From the NCBI GenBank assembly GCA_013331125.1, contig DUGW01000092.1, forward strand, positions 498 to 11,577: DNA of 11,080 bases, written 5' to 3'. Numbering within the stretch: the first letter of the stretch is position 1; every line of letters starts with the position of its first letter. The position numbers and the translations under genes were made by a program. The notes below the pieces were generated by a model. That model was not told the origin of the DNA and searched no databases. It saw only the letters and a program-made list of their open reading frames with translations. Source of the stretch: Candidatus Woesearchaeota archaeon (GTDB lineage: Archaea > Nanoarchaeota > Nanoarchaeia > Woesearchaeales > UBA11576). Shown one piece after another: positions 6,115 through 11,080 of this stretch.

Positions 6115-6764
6115 AGCTGTTTCACGAGATAACTCTCTTTGTCCTCGTCTGTGTCTTTTCTTTCCTCTTTCTTTGTCTCTTTGGTGGCTGTGTTCTTGTC
6201 TTTGCTTTCTTCTTTTTTCTTCTCAGGCGTCTCTTTCTTGTCTTCTTCCTTTGCTTTCTCTTCTCTGTGTCCCTTCTTTGTGTCTTTTCCTACTGTCTCT
6301 TCTATCCTCTCTATCTTTTTCTCATCCAGGTTGAGCACTTCTTTCTCTTTCTTGACCCCTGGCACGGGTATCTTGTCTTTTATCTTGCTGGCTATATCCT
6401 GCATCTCTCCATCTGGGATCTTCTTTGGTGTCCACATGAGTTTTAGGCCGTCTTCTGCCCATCTTGCCAGCACGTCAACTTTTAGGCCTTTCTTGTTCTC
6501 TCCTATCTGGCTTCCTGTGTTCATGATTATGTTTGTCCCGTGTGCCTGTAGGTTCTCGAACAGCGCTGTCGCTGCGAAGCTTGCCCCATAGATGAGGTGT
6601 CCGAAGTCTTTCTCATCCATCTCCTGTATCTTTCCCTGTTCCTCTTTCGGTCTTACGACTATATGTCCCTTCACGAAGGGTTTTTGTGGTACGAAAGCCA
6701 CTATCTTTTCGTCTTCATACAGGACGTTCTTCTCTTCTTTCGCTTTCTCTTCTGTTTCGCTCAT
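6099..6764 (-). CDS. Degenerate HIT-fold protein with long Lys/Glu-rich tail
   Basis: 221 residues. Residues 12-115 follow the HIT (histidine triad) fold: VLYEDEKIVAFVPQKPFVKGH, then IVVRPKEEQ, then a helix, then TNIIMNTGSQIGENKKGLKVDVLARW and DGLKLMWTPKK. HIT proteins are small nucleotide hydrolases or transferases. Here the H-x-H-x-H triad is replaced by G93-L-K95-V-D97, so nucleotidyl transfer by the usual mechanism is not expected. Residues 116-221 are a very charged K/E-rich extension, probably helical or disordered. The start codon lies one base after the stop of the upstream HIT gene (TAG-G-ATG), so the two are probably translated together. A structural or binding role, perhaps as a partner of the upstream HIT protein, is inference. 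Confidence 0.8.
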   Translation of the reverse strand: MSETEEKAKEEKNVLYEDEKIVAFVPQKPFVKGHIVVRPKEEQGKIQEMDEKDFGHLIYGASFAATALFENLQAHGTNIIMNTGSQIGENKKGLKVDVLARWAEDGLKLMWTPKKIPDGEMQDIASKIKDKIPVPGVKKEKEVLNLDEKKIERIEETVGKDTKKGHREEKAKEEDKKETPEKKKEESKDKNTATKETKKEERKDTDEDKESYLVKQLKRMP

Positions 6765-6765
6765 C

Positions 6766-7521
6766 CTATCCTATCCCGTCGAGGTCTATCTTTCCTTTCT
6801 TCTTGCTTTTTGACCTGACCTCCTCTATTATCTGGTCTAGGTCGAAGTCTTTGAACAGCTCTTTCAGCTGCGGGTGATTGGGCACTATCTGTTTGAATTG
6901 TCCTGGGCTCTGGAGTATGGCCTGTTTGATCTGTGGGTTCTTCTCTATTATCTGCATCAGCTGCTCTTTTGTCACTTTCTGCGGCATCATCATCCCGCCA
7001 GCTCCTCCACCGCTGTCTCCTTGCGGTTTTGTATACCCTAGTGCTGCAAGGTTCTTCAGCAGCATTGGGTTTAGGACTGCGCATTTCTCGACTACCTCTG
7101 CGACTTCCTTTTCAGGCGCCTCTTTTCCGCTGATGTCCAGCATCTCGAGGCCATCCCCTCCGTCGCGCGGTATTATATGCAGCATGAAATGCATGCTCTG
7201 CTGTCCTGCAGCCCCGCCATTGGCTACGAATATGGTGCATTCCTTGCATAAGAACGCGTCTTTGACTGCTCCGTCCAGTTCTTTGACCTTTGAGAACAGG
7301 TGTTTGAATGTCTCTTCTGGTATCAGTGGCATTATCGGGTAGTGCTCTTTCGGCATCACCAGAAGATGTCCTTTTGCTGCTGGGTTGATGTCCAGTATGG
7401 CCATTATCTTGTCGTCTTCGTATACCTTTTTCGATGGTATCTCTCCCTTCACTATCTTGCAGAATATGCATTGCTCTTTCTGTTTCTCGAGCTGTTCCTT
7501 CTGTTCAGGGCTTAATTCCAT
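6766..7521 (-). CDS. HIT-fold protein with Met in place of the catalytic His, plus helical C-terminal domain
   Basis: 251 residues. Residues 18-120 are a clear HIT domain: CIFCKIVKGEIPSKKVYEDD (18-37), DINPAAKGHLLVMPKEH (44-60), then FVANGGAAGQQSMHFMLHII (98-117). Aligned to GQ-x-V-x-H-x-H-x-H of HINT-type enzymes, the triad is H111, M113, H115. The middle histidine, the nucleophile in this family, is methionine. C18 and C21 may bind zinc. After a Gly/Met-rich linker (168-180), residues 181-235 form a helical region with repeated NP/HP turns (EKNPQIKQ, NHPQLKEL), somewhat like STI1-type chaperone-associated domains; that resemblance is weak. The ATG at 7521 has AAGGAAG just before it and a TATA box placing the transcript start close to the ATG. 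It is the first gene of a two-gene HIT operon. Confidence 0.85.
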   Translation of the reverse strand: MELSPEQKEQLEKQKEQCIFCKIVKGEIPSKKVYEDDKIMAILDINPAAKGHLLVMPKEHYPIMPLIPEETFKHLFSKVKELDGAVKDAFLCKECTIFVANGGAAGQQSMHFMLHIIPRDGGDGLEMLDISGKEAPEKEVAEVVEKCAVLNPMLLKNLAALGYTKPQGDSGGGAGGMMMPQKVTKEQLMQIIEKNPQIKQAILQSPGQFKQIVPNHPQLKELFKDFDLDQIIEEVRSKSKKKGKIDLDGIG

Positions 7522-7542
7522 CTTCCTTGAGAAAAAGTAAGG

Positions 7543-7551
7543 TTATAAAAA
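7543..7551 (-). promoter_or_regulatory. TATA box of the HIT operon
   Basis: Read on the minus strand, TTTTTATAA (7551-7543) is preceded by CCCAAATC. A start about 25 bases downstream falls near 7522-7525, almost at the ATG, so the transcript may be leaderless or nearly so. Confidence 0.6.
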
Positions 7552-7566
7552 GATTTGGGCCGCTTT

Positions 7567-8106
7567 TCAGCCTCTTTCGACCATTACCTCCCTGAAGCAT
7601 CTTGATAGCATCCCGCCGATGTCATCTTGTAGCCTCGGAAGTTTGCTTACGAAAGAATCCCTCTCAACGACATATGTTGCCCATAAAAGGTCTTTTGCCG
7701 TTGCATAGGCTCCTCTTACATGTTCGGGTTGGTCCTGTTTCTGGTATGTCCTTGCATCACTGTAGTTTGCATCATATAGGTGTCTTAGCATGAGTAGGTT
7801 ATCGACCACGGAATCCAGTACTGCTGCGTCGCTGTCTTCAGATATTACCCTCTCTCTGTGCAGTTGCGCTCTCCTTTCTGCCAGGTCTGCCAGTTTTACG
7901 TCGATCATCGCAGGCCTTACATCATGCTCCTCTGTCTTTCTCTCAGCTTCTCTGTATGCTGCTTTGCATCGGAGGTAATCGACGAGTTTTGGGGCATTGC
8001 CTAGATATGCTTCTGGCTGTTGCCTTGCCATCTCGTCCCCTTCGTTTACATACGCCAGTCCTTTCTCTTGTACTGGTCTTGCTTGCAGGTCCATCCTTTC
8101 ATTCAT
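7567..8106 (-). CDS. Unknown helical protein coupled to the RelA/SpoT-like gene
   Basis: 179 residues from ATG 8106; I do not recognise a family. The start is set by an excellent ribosome site, GAGGTGA (8121-8115), which overlaps the TGA of the upstream gene and leaves eight bases to the ATG. A GTG at 8118 is in frame but lies inside that site. The protein is charged and probably all-alpha, with helices around 40-62 (LVDYLRCKAAYREAERK), 68-90, 93-118 and 135-150. It has no membrane segment, signal peptide or cysteine cluster. The overlap with the synthetase-like gene indicates translation in a fixed relation to it. A partner, inhibitor or antitoxin role is a hypothesis from context only. Confidence 0.75.
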   Translation of the reverse strand: MNERMDLQARPVQEKGLAYVNEGDEMARQQPEAYLGNAPKLVDYLRCKAAYREAERKTEEHDVRPAMIDVKLADLAERRAQLHRERVISEDSDAAVLDSVVDNLLMLRHLYDANYSDARTYQKQDQPEHVRGAYATAKDLLWATYVVERDSFVSKLPRLQDDIGGMLSRCFREVMVERG

Positions 8107-8119
8107 CTCTCTTCTCACC

Positions 8120-8935
8120 TCATGCTGCTATCGCTCTGTACTGTTTTTGTCTTTTGCTTTCTCCTTCACACTCATATTTCTGGGCCAGTAGGTGTGGTTT
8201 CCTTGCTAATTTTGATAGGTCATATTTCTCGTCGTCGTGGTAGCGGTCTTTTGCTGTTGTCTTGTGCATCTCTCTTGTCATCAGCTGCAGTTCCATGGTC
8301 AGTGTCTTTCCTCTGCTGGTGTATTCTATTATCAGGTGGTCTGCGAAGTATTCTCCGCTTTTTCCGCCCAGTTTCTGCTCGAACTCTACAACCTCGACGC
8401 CTGGCAGGTTCCATACCTTCCTTCGGAAGTCCCGCGCTCCCTGTTCTGTGTTGAACACGAACCTTGCTCCGAAGGTGTCTGTCAGCTCTCTGTCGGGCGA
8501 TATATGCTCGCTTGTCTCCGGATCGGTGTGGTATCTTGTGTCTTCTCCGTCTGCTGAACATTTCACCAGTACGCTCTTTCCTGATTTTGTTCTTATCAGT
8601 ATCTTGTATGGGTCTTCCCCTTCACGCAGGTTTTTGTATTCTGCCCCTTGTGTGTATGCGCATTTCTCTGGCAGGGATCCTTTTTCATATTCAGGCATGA
8701 ACCCTGTCAGTAGCATCATTGCAAAGTCTTCTAGTATTGAGTAGTCTTTTCTCAGAAGATCTTCTGTCTGCCTCACATAGTCGGACAGGTCACTCTGTCC
8801 TTGTGTTGCAGCATCCCTAGCATCTTCTATTATTCGGGCTAGCTCTCTAGGGTCTGTTACGCATCCGCTGATATCTACCAGCAATGCCTCTAGTCCTTCA
8901 CTTGCCTCTCGGGGTTCCTGTTCCTTTCTCTTCAT
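8120..8935 (-). CDS. Stand-alone RelA/SpoT-like (p)ppGpp-synthetase-type nucleotidyltransferase
   Basis: 271 residues. The motifs of the RelA/SpoT synthetase fold occur in order. The ATP loop RTKSGKSVLVK (115-125) has the spacing of RVKSPYSIYRK. ELTDTFGARFVF (150-161) carries D153, the expected metal ligand. Y196-F-A-D-H200 matches the guanine-stacking Tyr and His of GYRSLH. MELQLMTREMH (214-224) holds catalytic E215 but has Met for the Arg of ExQxRT. H233 and Y238 match the following H..Y segment. Between the ATP loop and D153 is an insertion of about ten acidic and polar residues. There is no HD hydrolase, TGS or ACT domain, so this resembles a small alarmone synthetase or toxSAS-type toxin. 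The N-terminal 60 residues are helical. The ATG at 8935 follows AGGTG (8947-8943). The next gene is coupled through overlapping signals. Activity and target are unproven; tRNA or nucleotide pyrophosphorylation are the family's known reactions. Confidence 0.72.
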   Translation of the reverse strand: MKRKEQEPREASEGLEALLVDISGCVTDPRELARIIEDARDAATQGQSDLSDYVRQTEDLLRKDYSILEDFAMMLLTGFMPEYEKGSLPEKCAYTQGAEYKNLREGEDPYKILIRTKSGKSVLVKCSADGEDTRYHTDPETSEHISPDRELTDTFGARFVFNTEQGARDFRRKVWNLPGVEVVEFEQKLGGKSGEYFADHLIIEYTSRGKTLTMELQLMTREMHKTTAKDRYHDDEKYDLSKLARKPHLLAQKYECEGESKRQKQYRAIAA

Positions 8936-9271
8936 CTCTCAACACCTGGGGGTTTTTTCGCCTCTCTGTTGTCAAACAAGAGCCGTTTAACTGCCAGGAA
9001 CCTTGCTACTCGCAGAATCAGTTTGGCGCTCGCAACAAAGTCCCTGTTTGGTTTTTAGGACCTTGTTTAGCGCCACATTGGGATATTGTATGTGACGAAA
9101 CCAGTATCTAGCGCAATCACTGCAAATATAAACTTGATATGGCTAGATAACATATACAGCATATATGGTTATAATAGTATTTAAAACTATCGTTTTCTGT
9201 TGTGATTATTGAGTCACCACACCTCAAGATGTTTGCGTTTTGATATATTCTGATACAATTCTAGCTCCAAG
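8936..9271. other. Spacer between the SRP RNA and the RelA/SpoT-like gene, with hairpin and AT-rich tract
   Basis: No gene is visible. An AT-rich stretch at 9119-9200 includes ATAGT-ATTTAAA-ACTAT (9174-9190). On the minus strand this reads as a possible TATA box (TTTAAAT) and would start a transcript near 9158. A long hairpin lies at 9025-9074. A second minus-strand TATA candidate, GTTAAAC, is near 8979-8985. The promoter of the RelA/SpoT-like gene cannot be fixed from sequence. Confidence 0.4.
9025..9074 (-). ncRNA. Hairpin in the probable leader of the RelA/SpoT-like gene
   Basis: Read on the minus strand, GGCGCT (9074-9069) pairs with AGCGCC (9030-9025). ACAAGGTCC (9066-9058) pairs with GGACTTTGT (9043-9035) over nine positions, including one G-U pair. 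A small AA/TGCG internal loop separates the stems and a 14-base loop closes the top. On the plus strand the same position is an A-C mismatch, so minus-strand RNA is favoured. It could be a leader structure controlling the downstream gene 90 bases away, or a separate small RNA. Confidence 0.4.
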
Positions 9272-9277
9272 AAAAAA
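9272..9277 (-). terminator. U6 terminator of the SRP RNA
   Basis: On the minus strand, six T (9277-9272) follow two bases after helix 1 closes. This is a standard archaeal T-tract terminator. Confidence 0.65.
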
Positions 9278-9278
9278 G

Positions 9279-9600
9279 AGGCAGGCACGCCCGAAGATGG
9301 ATCCACCCAAAACGCCTTGGTTGAACCTTGACTTTTTCTCAACTCCGCTACCCCTATAGCACCGACCTAGGTGGTTAGGGCTGCTCTGTTCCCAGCCTCT
9401 CGGGCGCGCAGGCACGAGACCAACGAATCTTTGATTCTAGCGCGTGACCCGATTCCCTCGAAGGCCAATCCATAGGGACAGAGTATCATAGTCCAAGCCA
9501 AGACCAAGATATCCTGGATAAACCTCTCTTCAGGCTTCAGCTCCATCGTAAGTCGGTTGATGGTAACAGGAGACGACTAACCTCCCAGCCTAGCCTGCCA
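9279..9600 (-). ncRNA. Archaeal signal recognition particle (7S) RNA
   Basis: Scaffold of the signal recognition particle, bound by SRP54 and SRP19, which targets ribosomes to the membrane. About 322 nt. The 5' end GGCAGGC (9599-9593) pairs with the 3' end GCCTGCC (9286-9280), forming helix 1 as in archaeal SRP RNA. The 5' domain reads GGCTAGGCTGGGAGG, then TCCTGTTACC with the UGUNR loop motif, then GAGCTGAAGCC, as in archaeal Alu domains. Helix 8 is GGCTG-GGAA-CAGAGCAGCC (9397-9379), with the conserved GGAA tetraloop and the AGCAG side of the asymmetric loop that binds SRP54. Six U follow the 3' stem. The promoter lies 27 bases upstream. The exact ends are estimates. Confidence 0.88.
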
Positions 9601-9622
9601 ATATTACATGTAACAGAAGGAT

Positions 9623-9633
9623 GTTTTTAAAGG
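9623..9633 (-). promoter_or_regulatory. TATA box of the SRP RNA gene
   Basis: On the minus strand, CCTTTAAAAAC (9633-9623) preceded by GCAAA gives a BRE/TATA pair. Its centre is about 27 bases from the predicted RNA start at 9600. The core TTTTTAAA could also serve the plus strand. Confidence 0.65.
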
Positions 9634-9649
9634 TTTGCTTGCTCTCAGT

Positions 9650-9795
9650 CTTCTCTCCAAGAGGAAAGACGAGGCCGTCTGTGCCAGCATTGCCATGCTT
9701 TGTCGAGGCGCAGCCGAGGCAAAGCTGGCAGGCCAGACGGAACCGAGCCGAAGGCGAGGTGGAGTAGGCCTTGTCTTTGCTCTGTTTCTTTTCTC
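9650..9795 (+). ncRNA. Candidate structured RNA between the SRP RNA and the AbrB-like gene
   Basis: Dense nested pairing, not coding. The outer stem is AAAGACGAGGCC (9665-9676) with GGCCTTGTCTTT (9767-9778), 12 positions including one G-U pair. The inner 14-bp stem is CCGTCTGTGCCAGC (9675-9688) with GCTGGCA (9724-9730) and CAGACGG (9734-9740), broken by a three-base bulge. A hairpin at 9697-9725 has stem GCTTTGTC with GGCAAAGC, tandem GA/GA, then GGC-GCA-GCC. A second GA/GA hairpin, ACC-GA-GCC-GAA-GGC-GA-GGT, is at 9742-9760. The outer-stem G-U would be A-C on the minus strand, so plus-strand RNA is favoured. A TATA-like TTTTTAAA (9624-9631) lies upstream and a T-rich run (9784-9795) downstream. 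I recognise no known family. It could instead be a REP- or MITE-like palindromic element. Confidence 0.45.
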
Positions 9796-9801
9796 AAAAC
9801 C

Positions 9802-9829
9802 TTTATATACTGGATATCCGGTTGTATAT
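9802..9829 (+). promoter_or_regulatory. TATA promoter and overlapping dyad operator of the AbrB-like gene
   Basis: AAAACC followed by TTTATATA (9802-9809) is a strong BRE/TATA. The start is predicted near 9830, giving an almost leaderless transcript. An inverted repeat, ATATAC (9805-9810) with GTATAT (9824-9829), overlaps the TATA box and start region. A palindrome, GGATATCC (9812-9819), sits between its arms. This is the usual layout for autorepression by an AbrB/MazE-type dimer. Confidence 0.65.
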
Positions 9830-9832
9830 CCT

Positions 9833-10237
9833 ATGAAATCTAATGCTTTCCAGGGCTATGCTGCTAAGTGGGGTAATTGTCTTGCTGTCCGTATCCCTAA
9901 TAATATAGCCAAGGAGATGGGCATTGAGCCTGACACCCCTCTTGATGTGAAGATCACAAAGACTCCTAAGGGTGATGCTACCCAGCAGCTGTTGGCTGCT
10001 CTCAAGCGTCTCAATCCTTCTCTGAAGAAGTTCTCTGATCAGGAGATCCTCAACTCTTTTGTGATGTCAAGATACGCCGAGCTTACTGGTGGTGAGGTCC
10101 CTGAGAAATATCTTAAGATCCAGGATGAGGTCGCTAAGATCCTTGATCAGCTGCATAAGGGTGGTCCGGATGACTCTGCCCGCTCACAGCATGCTGACGA
10201 GCCACATGACTCCGTACCCGACGAAGCATCCGATTGA
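9833..10237 (+). CDS. AbrB/MazE-like (SpoVT-AbrB fold) DNA-binding protein
   Basis: 134 residues from ATG 9833, which fits the TATA box; upstream in-frame starts run back through the promoter and are rejected. Residues 6-45 are a swapped-hairpin AbrB/MazE domain: GYAAKWGNCLAVRIPNNIAK (8-27), then EMGIEPDTPLDVKITKT. The KWGNSLAVRIP-type motif is the family hallmark of MazE antitoxins and AbrB regulators. Residues 50-108 are helical (ATQQLLAALKRLNPS, QDEVAKILDQL). The tail 109-134 is acidic and probably disordered. No MazF- or PIN-type toxin gene is adjacent, so it is an orphan within this window. The last 54 bases overlap the 3' end of the convergent protease gene. Confidence 0.85.
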   Translation: MKSNAFQGYAAKWGNCLAVRIPNNIAKEMGIEPDTPLDVKITKTPKGDATQQLLAALKRLNPSLKKFSDQEILNSFVMSRYAELTGGEVPEKYLKIQDEVAKILDQLHKGGPDDSARSQHADEPHDSVPDEASD

Positions 10238-11080
10238 TATGAATGGCATTGCCGGGTAGAACCTGTCTTTCTTTGCGAAATAAAGGAGTAGGAACAGTGC
10301 TACGCTCACGAACGCCGGCACTATGAGCACTGTCAGGAATCCTGTTGTCTTCAGCAGCACTCCTGCGAACAGTAGTGGGAATCCGATGTCTCCTCCGCCG
10401 AGTATCGCTGACCTGACTACTCCTTCTTCCTCTTTTTCTTTCGCTTTCTTGGCATGTTTCTCCTTTCCCATGGAAAGTTTGTATGGTATTGACAGTCCTG
10501 CGAACACCTTTGATTGTGTCTGGAACTTTGCCATCTTTACCATGTGTTTGCTCTGCCATACCGCTATCATGTCATATATCGATATCGCGACGAGAAGTAT
10601 CATCGCTGACCATAGGTTCAGTATCGGTACGAATATTGCTGCCAGCCCTCCGTAGAGGAATATCTCTGCCAGGTTGTGGACTATGAAGTTGGGTCTGTAT
10701 GTCTTCCATAATGCTACAAGCAGCGCGATGCCTATCGCGACGAACTGGTGTACGAATGCTGCGAATGCTACTGTCAGGCAGACGAATATTGATAGGAAGT
10801 ACCATACTTTCCATAATCTGTAGCCTCTGAACCTGACAAGAAGAAGGACGATTGCTGTCCCTATCAGCACTGCTGCGATTATGAAGATATAGGATTTTGA
10901 TTCTTCTACCTGTGGTCTCTCCAGCTCCATCGGCAGGTTCTTGTATGTGACATTGACCTCTCCCGTGGTCACATCGACTGTTTTCTCTGCCATGTACTCA
11001 TTGGTTATGGCAAGGCCTACGATCTGCGACACTAAGAAGACGGCCAAAAGTATCAGCGTAACCTGCAATGAATGTTTCAT
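10184..11080 (-). CDS. Presenilin/signal-peptide-peptidase-like GxGD membrane aspartyl protease
   Basis: 298 residues; the ATG lies at the last base of the window, so an earlier start cannot be excluded. Archaeal presenilin homologues (PSH) cleave substrates inside the membrane. The catalytic pair is visible: Y169-D170 in AISIYDMIAVWQSKHM, and D231 in AILGGGDIGFPLLFAG. The PAL-type motif is PAMP (276-279), with Met for Leu. About nine hydrophobic segments are visible, near 7-25, 65-82, 92-110, 112-124, 137-152, 155-175, 226-243, 247-268 and 279-297. A basic hydrophilic loop (200-222, GKEKHAKKAKEKEEE) lies between the catalytic helices, where presenilins also have a loop. A short extracytoplasmic region (26-62) follows the first segment. 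Substrate unknown. The gene converges on the AbrB-like gene. Confidence 0.9.
   Translation of the reverse strand: MKHSLQVTLILLAVFLVSQIVGLAITNEYMAEKTVDVTTGEVNVTYKNLPMELERPQVEESKSYIFIIAAVLIGTAIVLLLVRFRGYRLWKVWYFLSIFVCLTVAFAAFVHQFVAIGIALLVALWKTYRPNFIVHNLAEIFLYGGLAAIFVPILNLWSAMILLVAISIYDMIAVWQSKHMVKMAKFQTQSKVFAGLSIPYKLSMGKEKHAKKAKEKEEEGVVRSAILGGGDIGFPLLFAGVLLKTTGFLTVLIVPAFVSVALFLLLYFAKKDRFYPAMPFISIGCFVGYGVMWLVSML

Noticed and set aside
5039..8935. Functional link between the HD-domain dgt and the RelA/SpoT-like gene, as split synthetase and hydrolase
   Set aside because: The dgt motifs are those of the dNTPase family, not SpoT hydrolase. The genes are on opposite strands and separated by the HIT operon.
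9025..9077. H/ACA guide RNA, because ACA follows the hairpin on the plus strand
   Set aside because: The internal loop is too small for a pseudouridylation pocket, the ACA overlaps a possible extra base pair, and the pairing is better on the minus strand.
9224..9415. Short minus-strand open frame of 63 codons
   Set aside because: It lies inside the SRP RNA, including helix 8.
9650..9795. RNase P RNA, because of GAGGAAAGAC
   Set aside because: Too short. The other conserved regions, including the paired partner of the GAGGAAAGUC segment, are absent.
9635..9832. N-terminal extension of the AbrB-like protein
   Set aside because: It would run through the promoter, TATA box and structured segment. 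The ATG at 9833 begins exactly at the conserved domain and suits the predicted transcript start.
1..11080. CRISPR array, insertion sequence or prophage genes
   Set aside because: No regularly spaced identical repeats with unique spacers, no transposase or integrase, and no phage structural gene are visible.

Overview
The window reads as archaeal chromosome, most likely from a small-genome lineage of the DPANN type (lineage is inference). Four things point to archaea. Several genes are preceded by BRE/TATA-like boxes about 25 bases from the probable transcript start. There is an SRP RNA of archaeal architecture, with 5' and 3' ends pairing as helix 1. The genes use GGTGA/GGGGG-type Shine-Dalgarno sites. 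There is also a presenilin/signal-peptide-peptidase-like GxGD membrane protease. The leucyl-tRNA synthetase has a bacterial-type core, as reported for some archaea that acquired it laterally.

Layout. Positions 1-1081 hold no convincing gene but carry two families of dyad and direct repeats. They end in a BRE/TATA promoter for a coiled-coil protein with a C-terminal winged-helix-like domain (1082-2227). A stem-loop plus T7 tract (2260-2309) separates that gene from leuS (2359-4989). A dNTP triphosphohydrolase of the HD family (dgt, 5039-6082) follows.

Convergent to these is a minus-strand block. Two HIT-fold genes lie one base apart (6766-7521 then 6099-6764), and both lack the catalytic nucleophilic histidine. 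Upstream of them is a two-gene unit: a stand-alone RelA/SpoT-type synthetase domain (8120-8935) and a tightly coupled small protein of unknown function (7567-8106). Further along are the SRP RNA (minus, about 9279-9600), a candidate structured RNA (plus, about 9650-9795), an AbrB/MazE-like regulator with a dyad over its own promoter (9833-10237), and the presenilin-like protease (minus, 10184-11080), whose 3' end overlaps the AbrB gene.

How the genes fit together. leuS, SRP RNA and the membrane protease are housekeeping translation, secretion and membrane-turnover functions. The less ordinary material is the RelA/SpoT-like gene with its coupled partner, the pair of nucleophile-less HIT proteins, the repeat-rich kilobase before the coiled-coil gene, and the unexplained structured segment between the SRP and AbrB promoters. 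All functional assignments rest on motifs read by eye; no database search was run.
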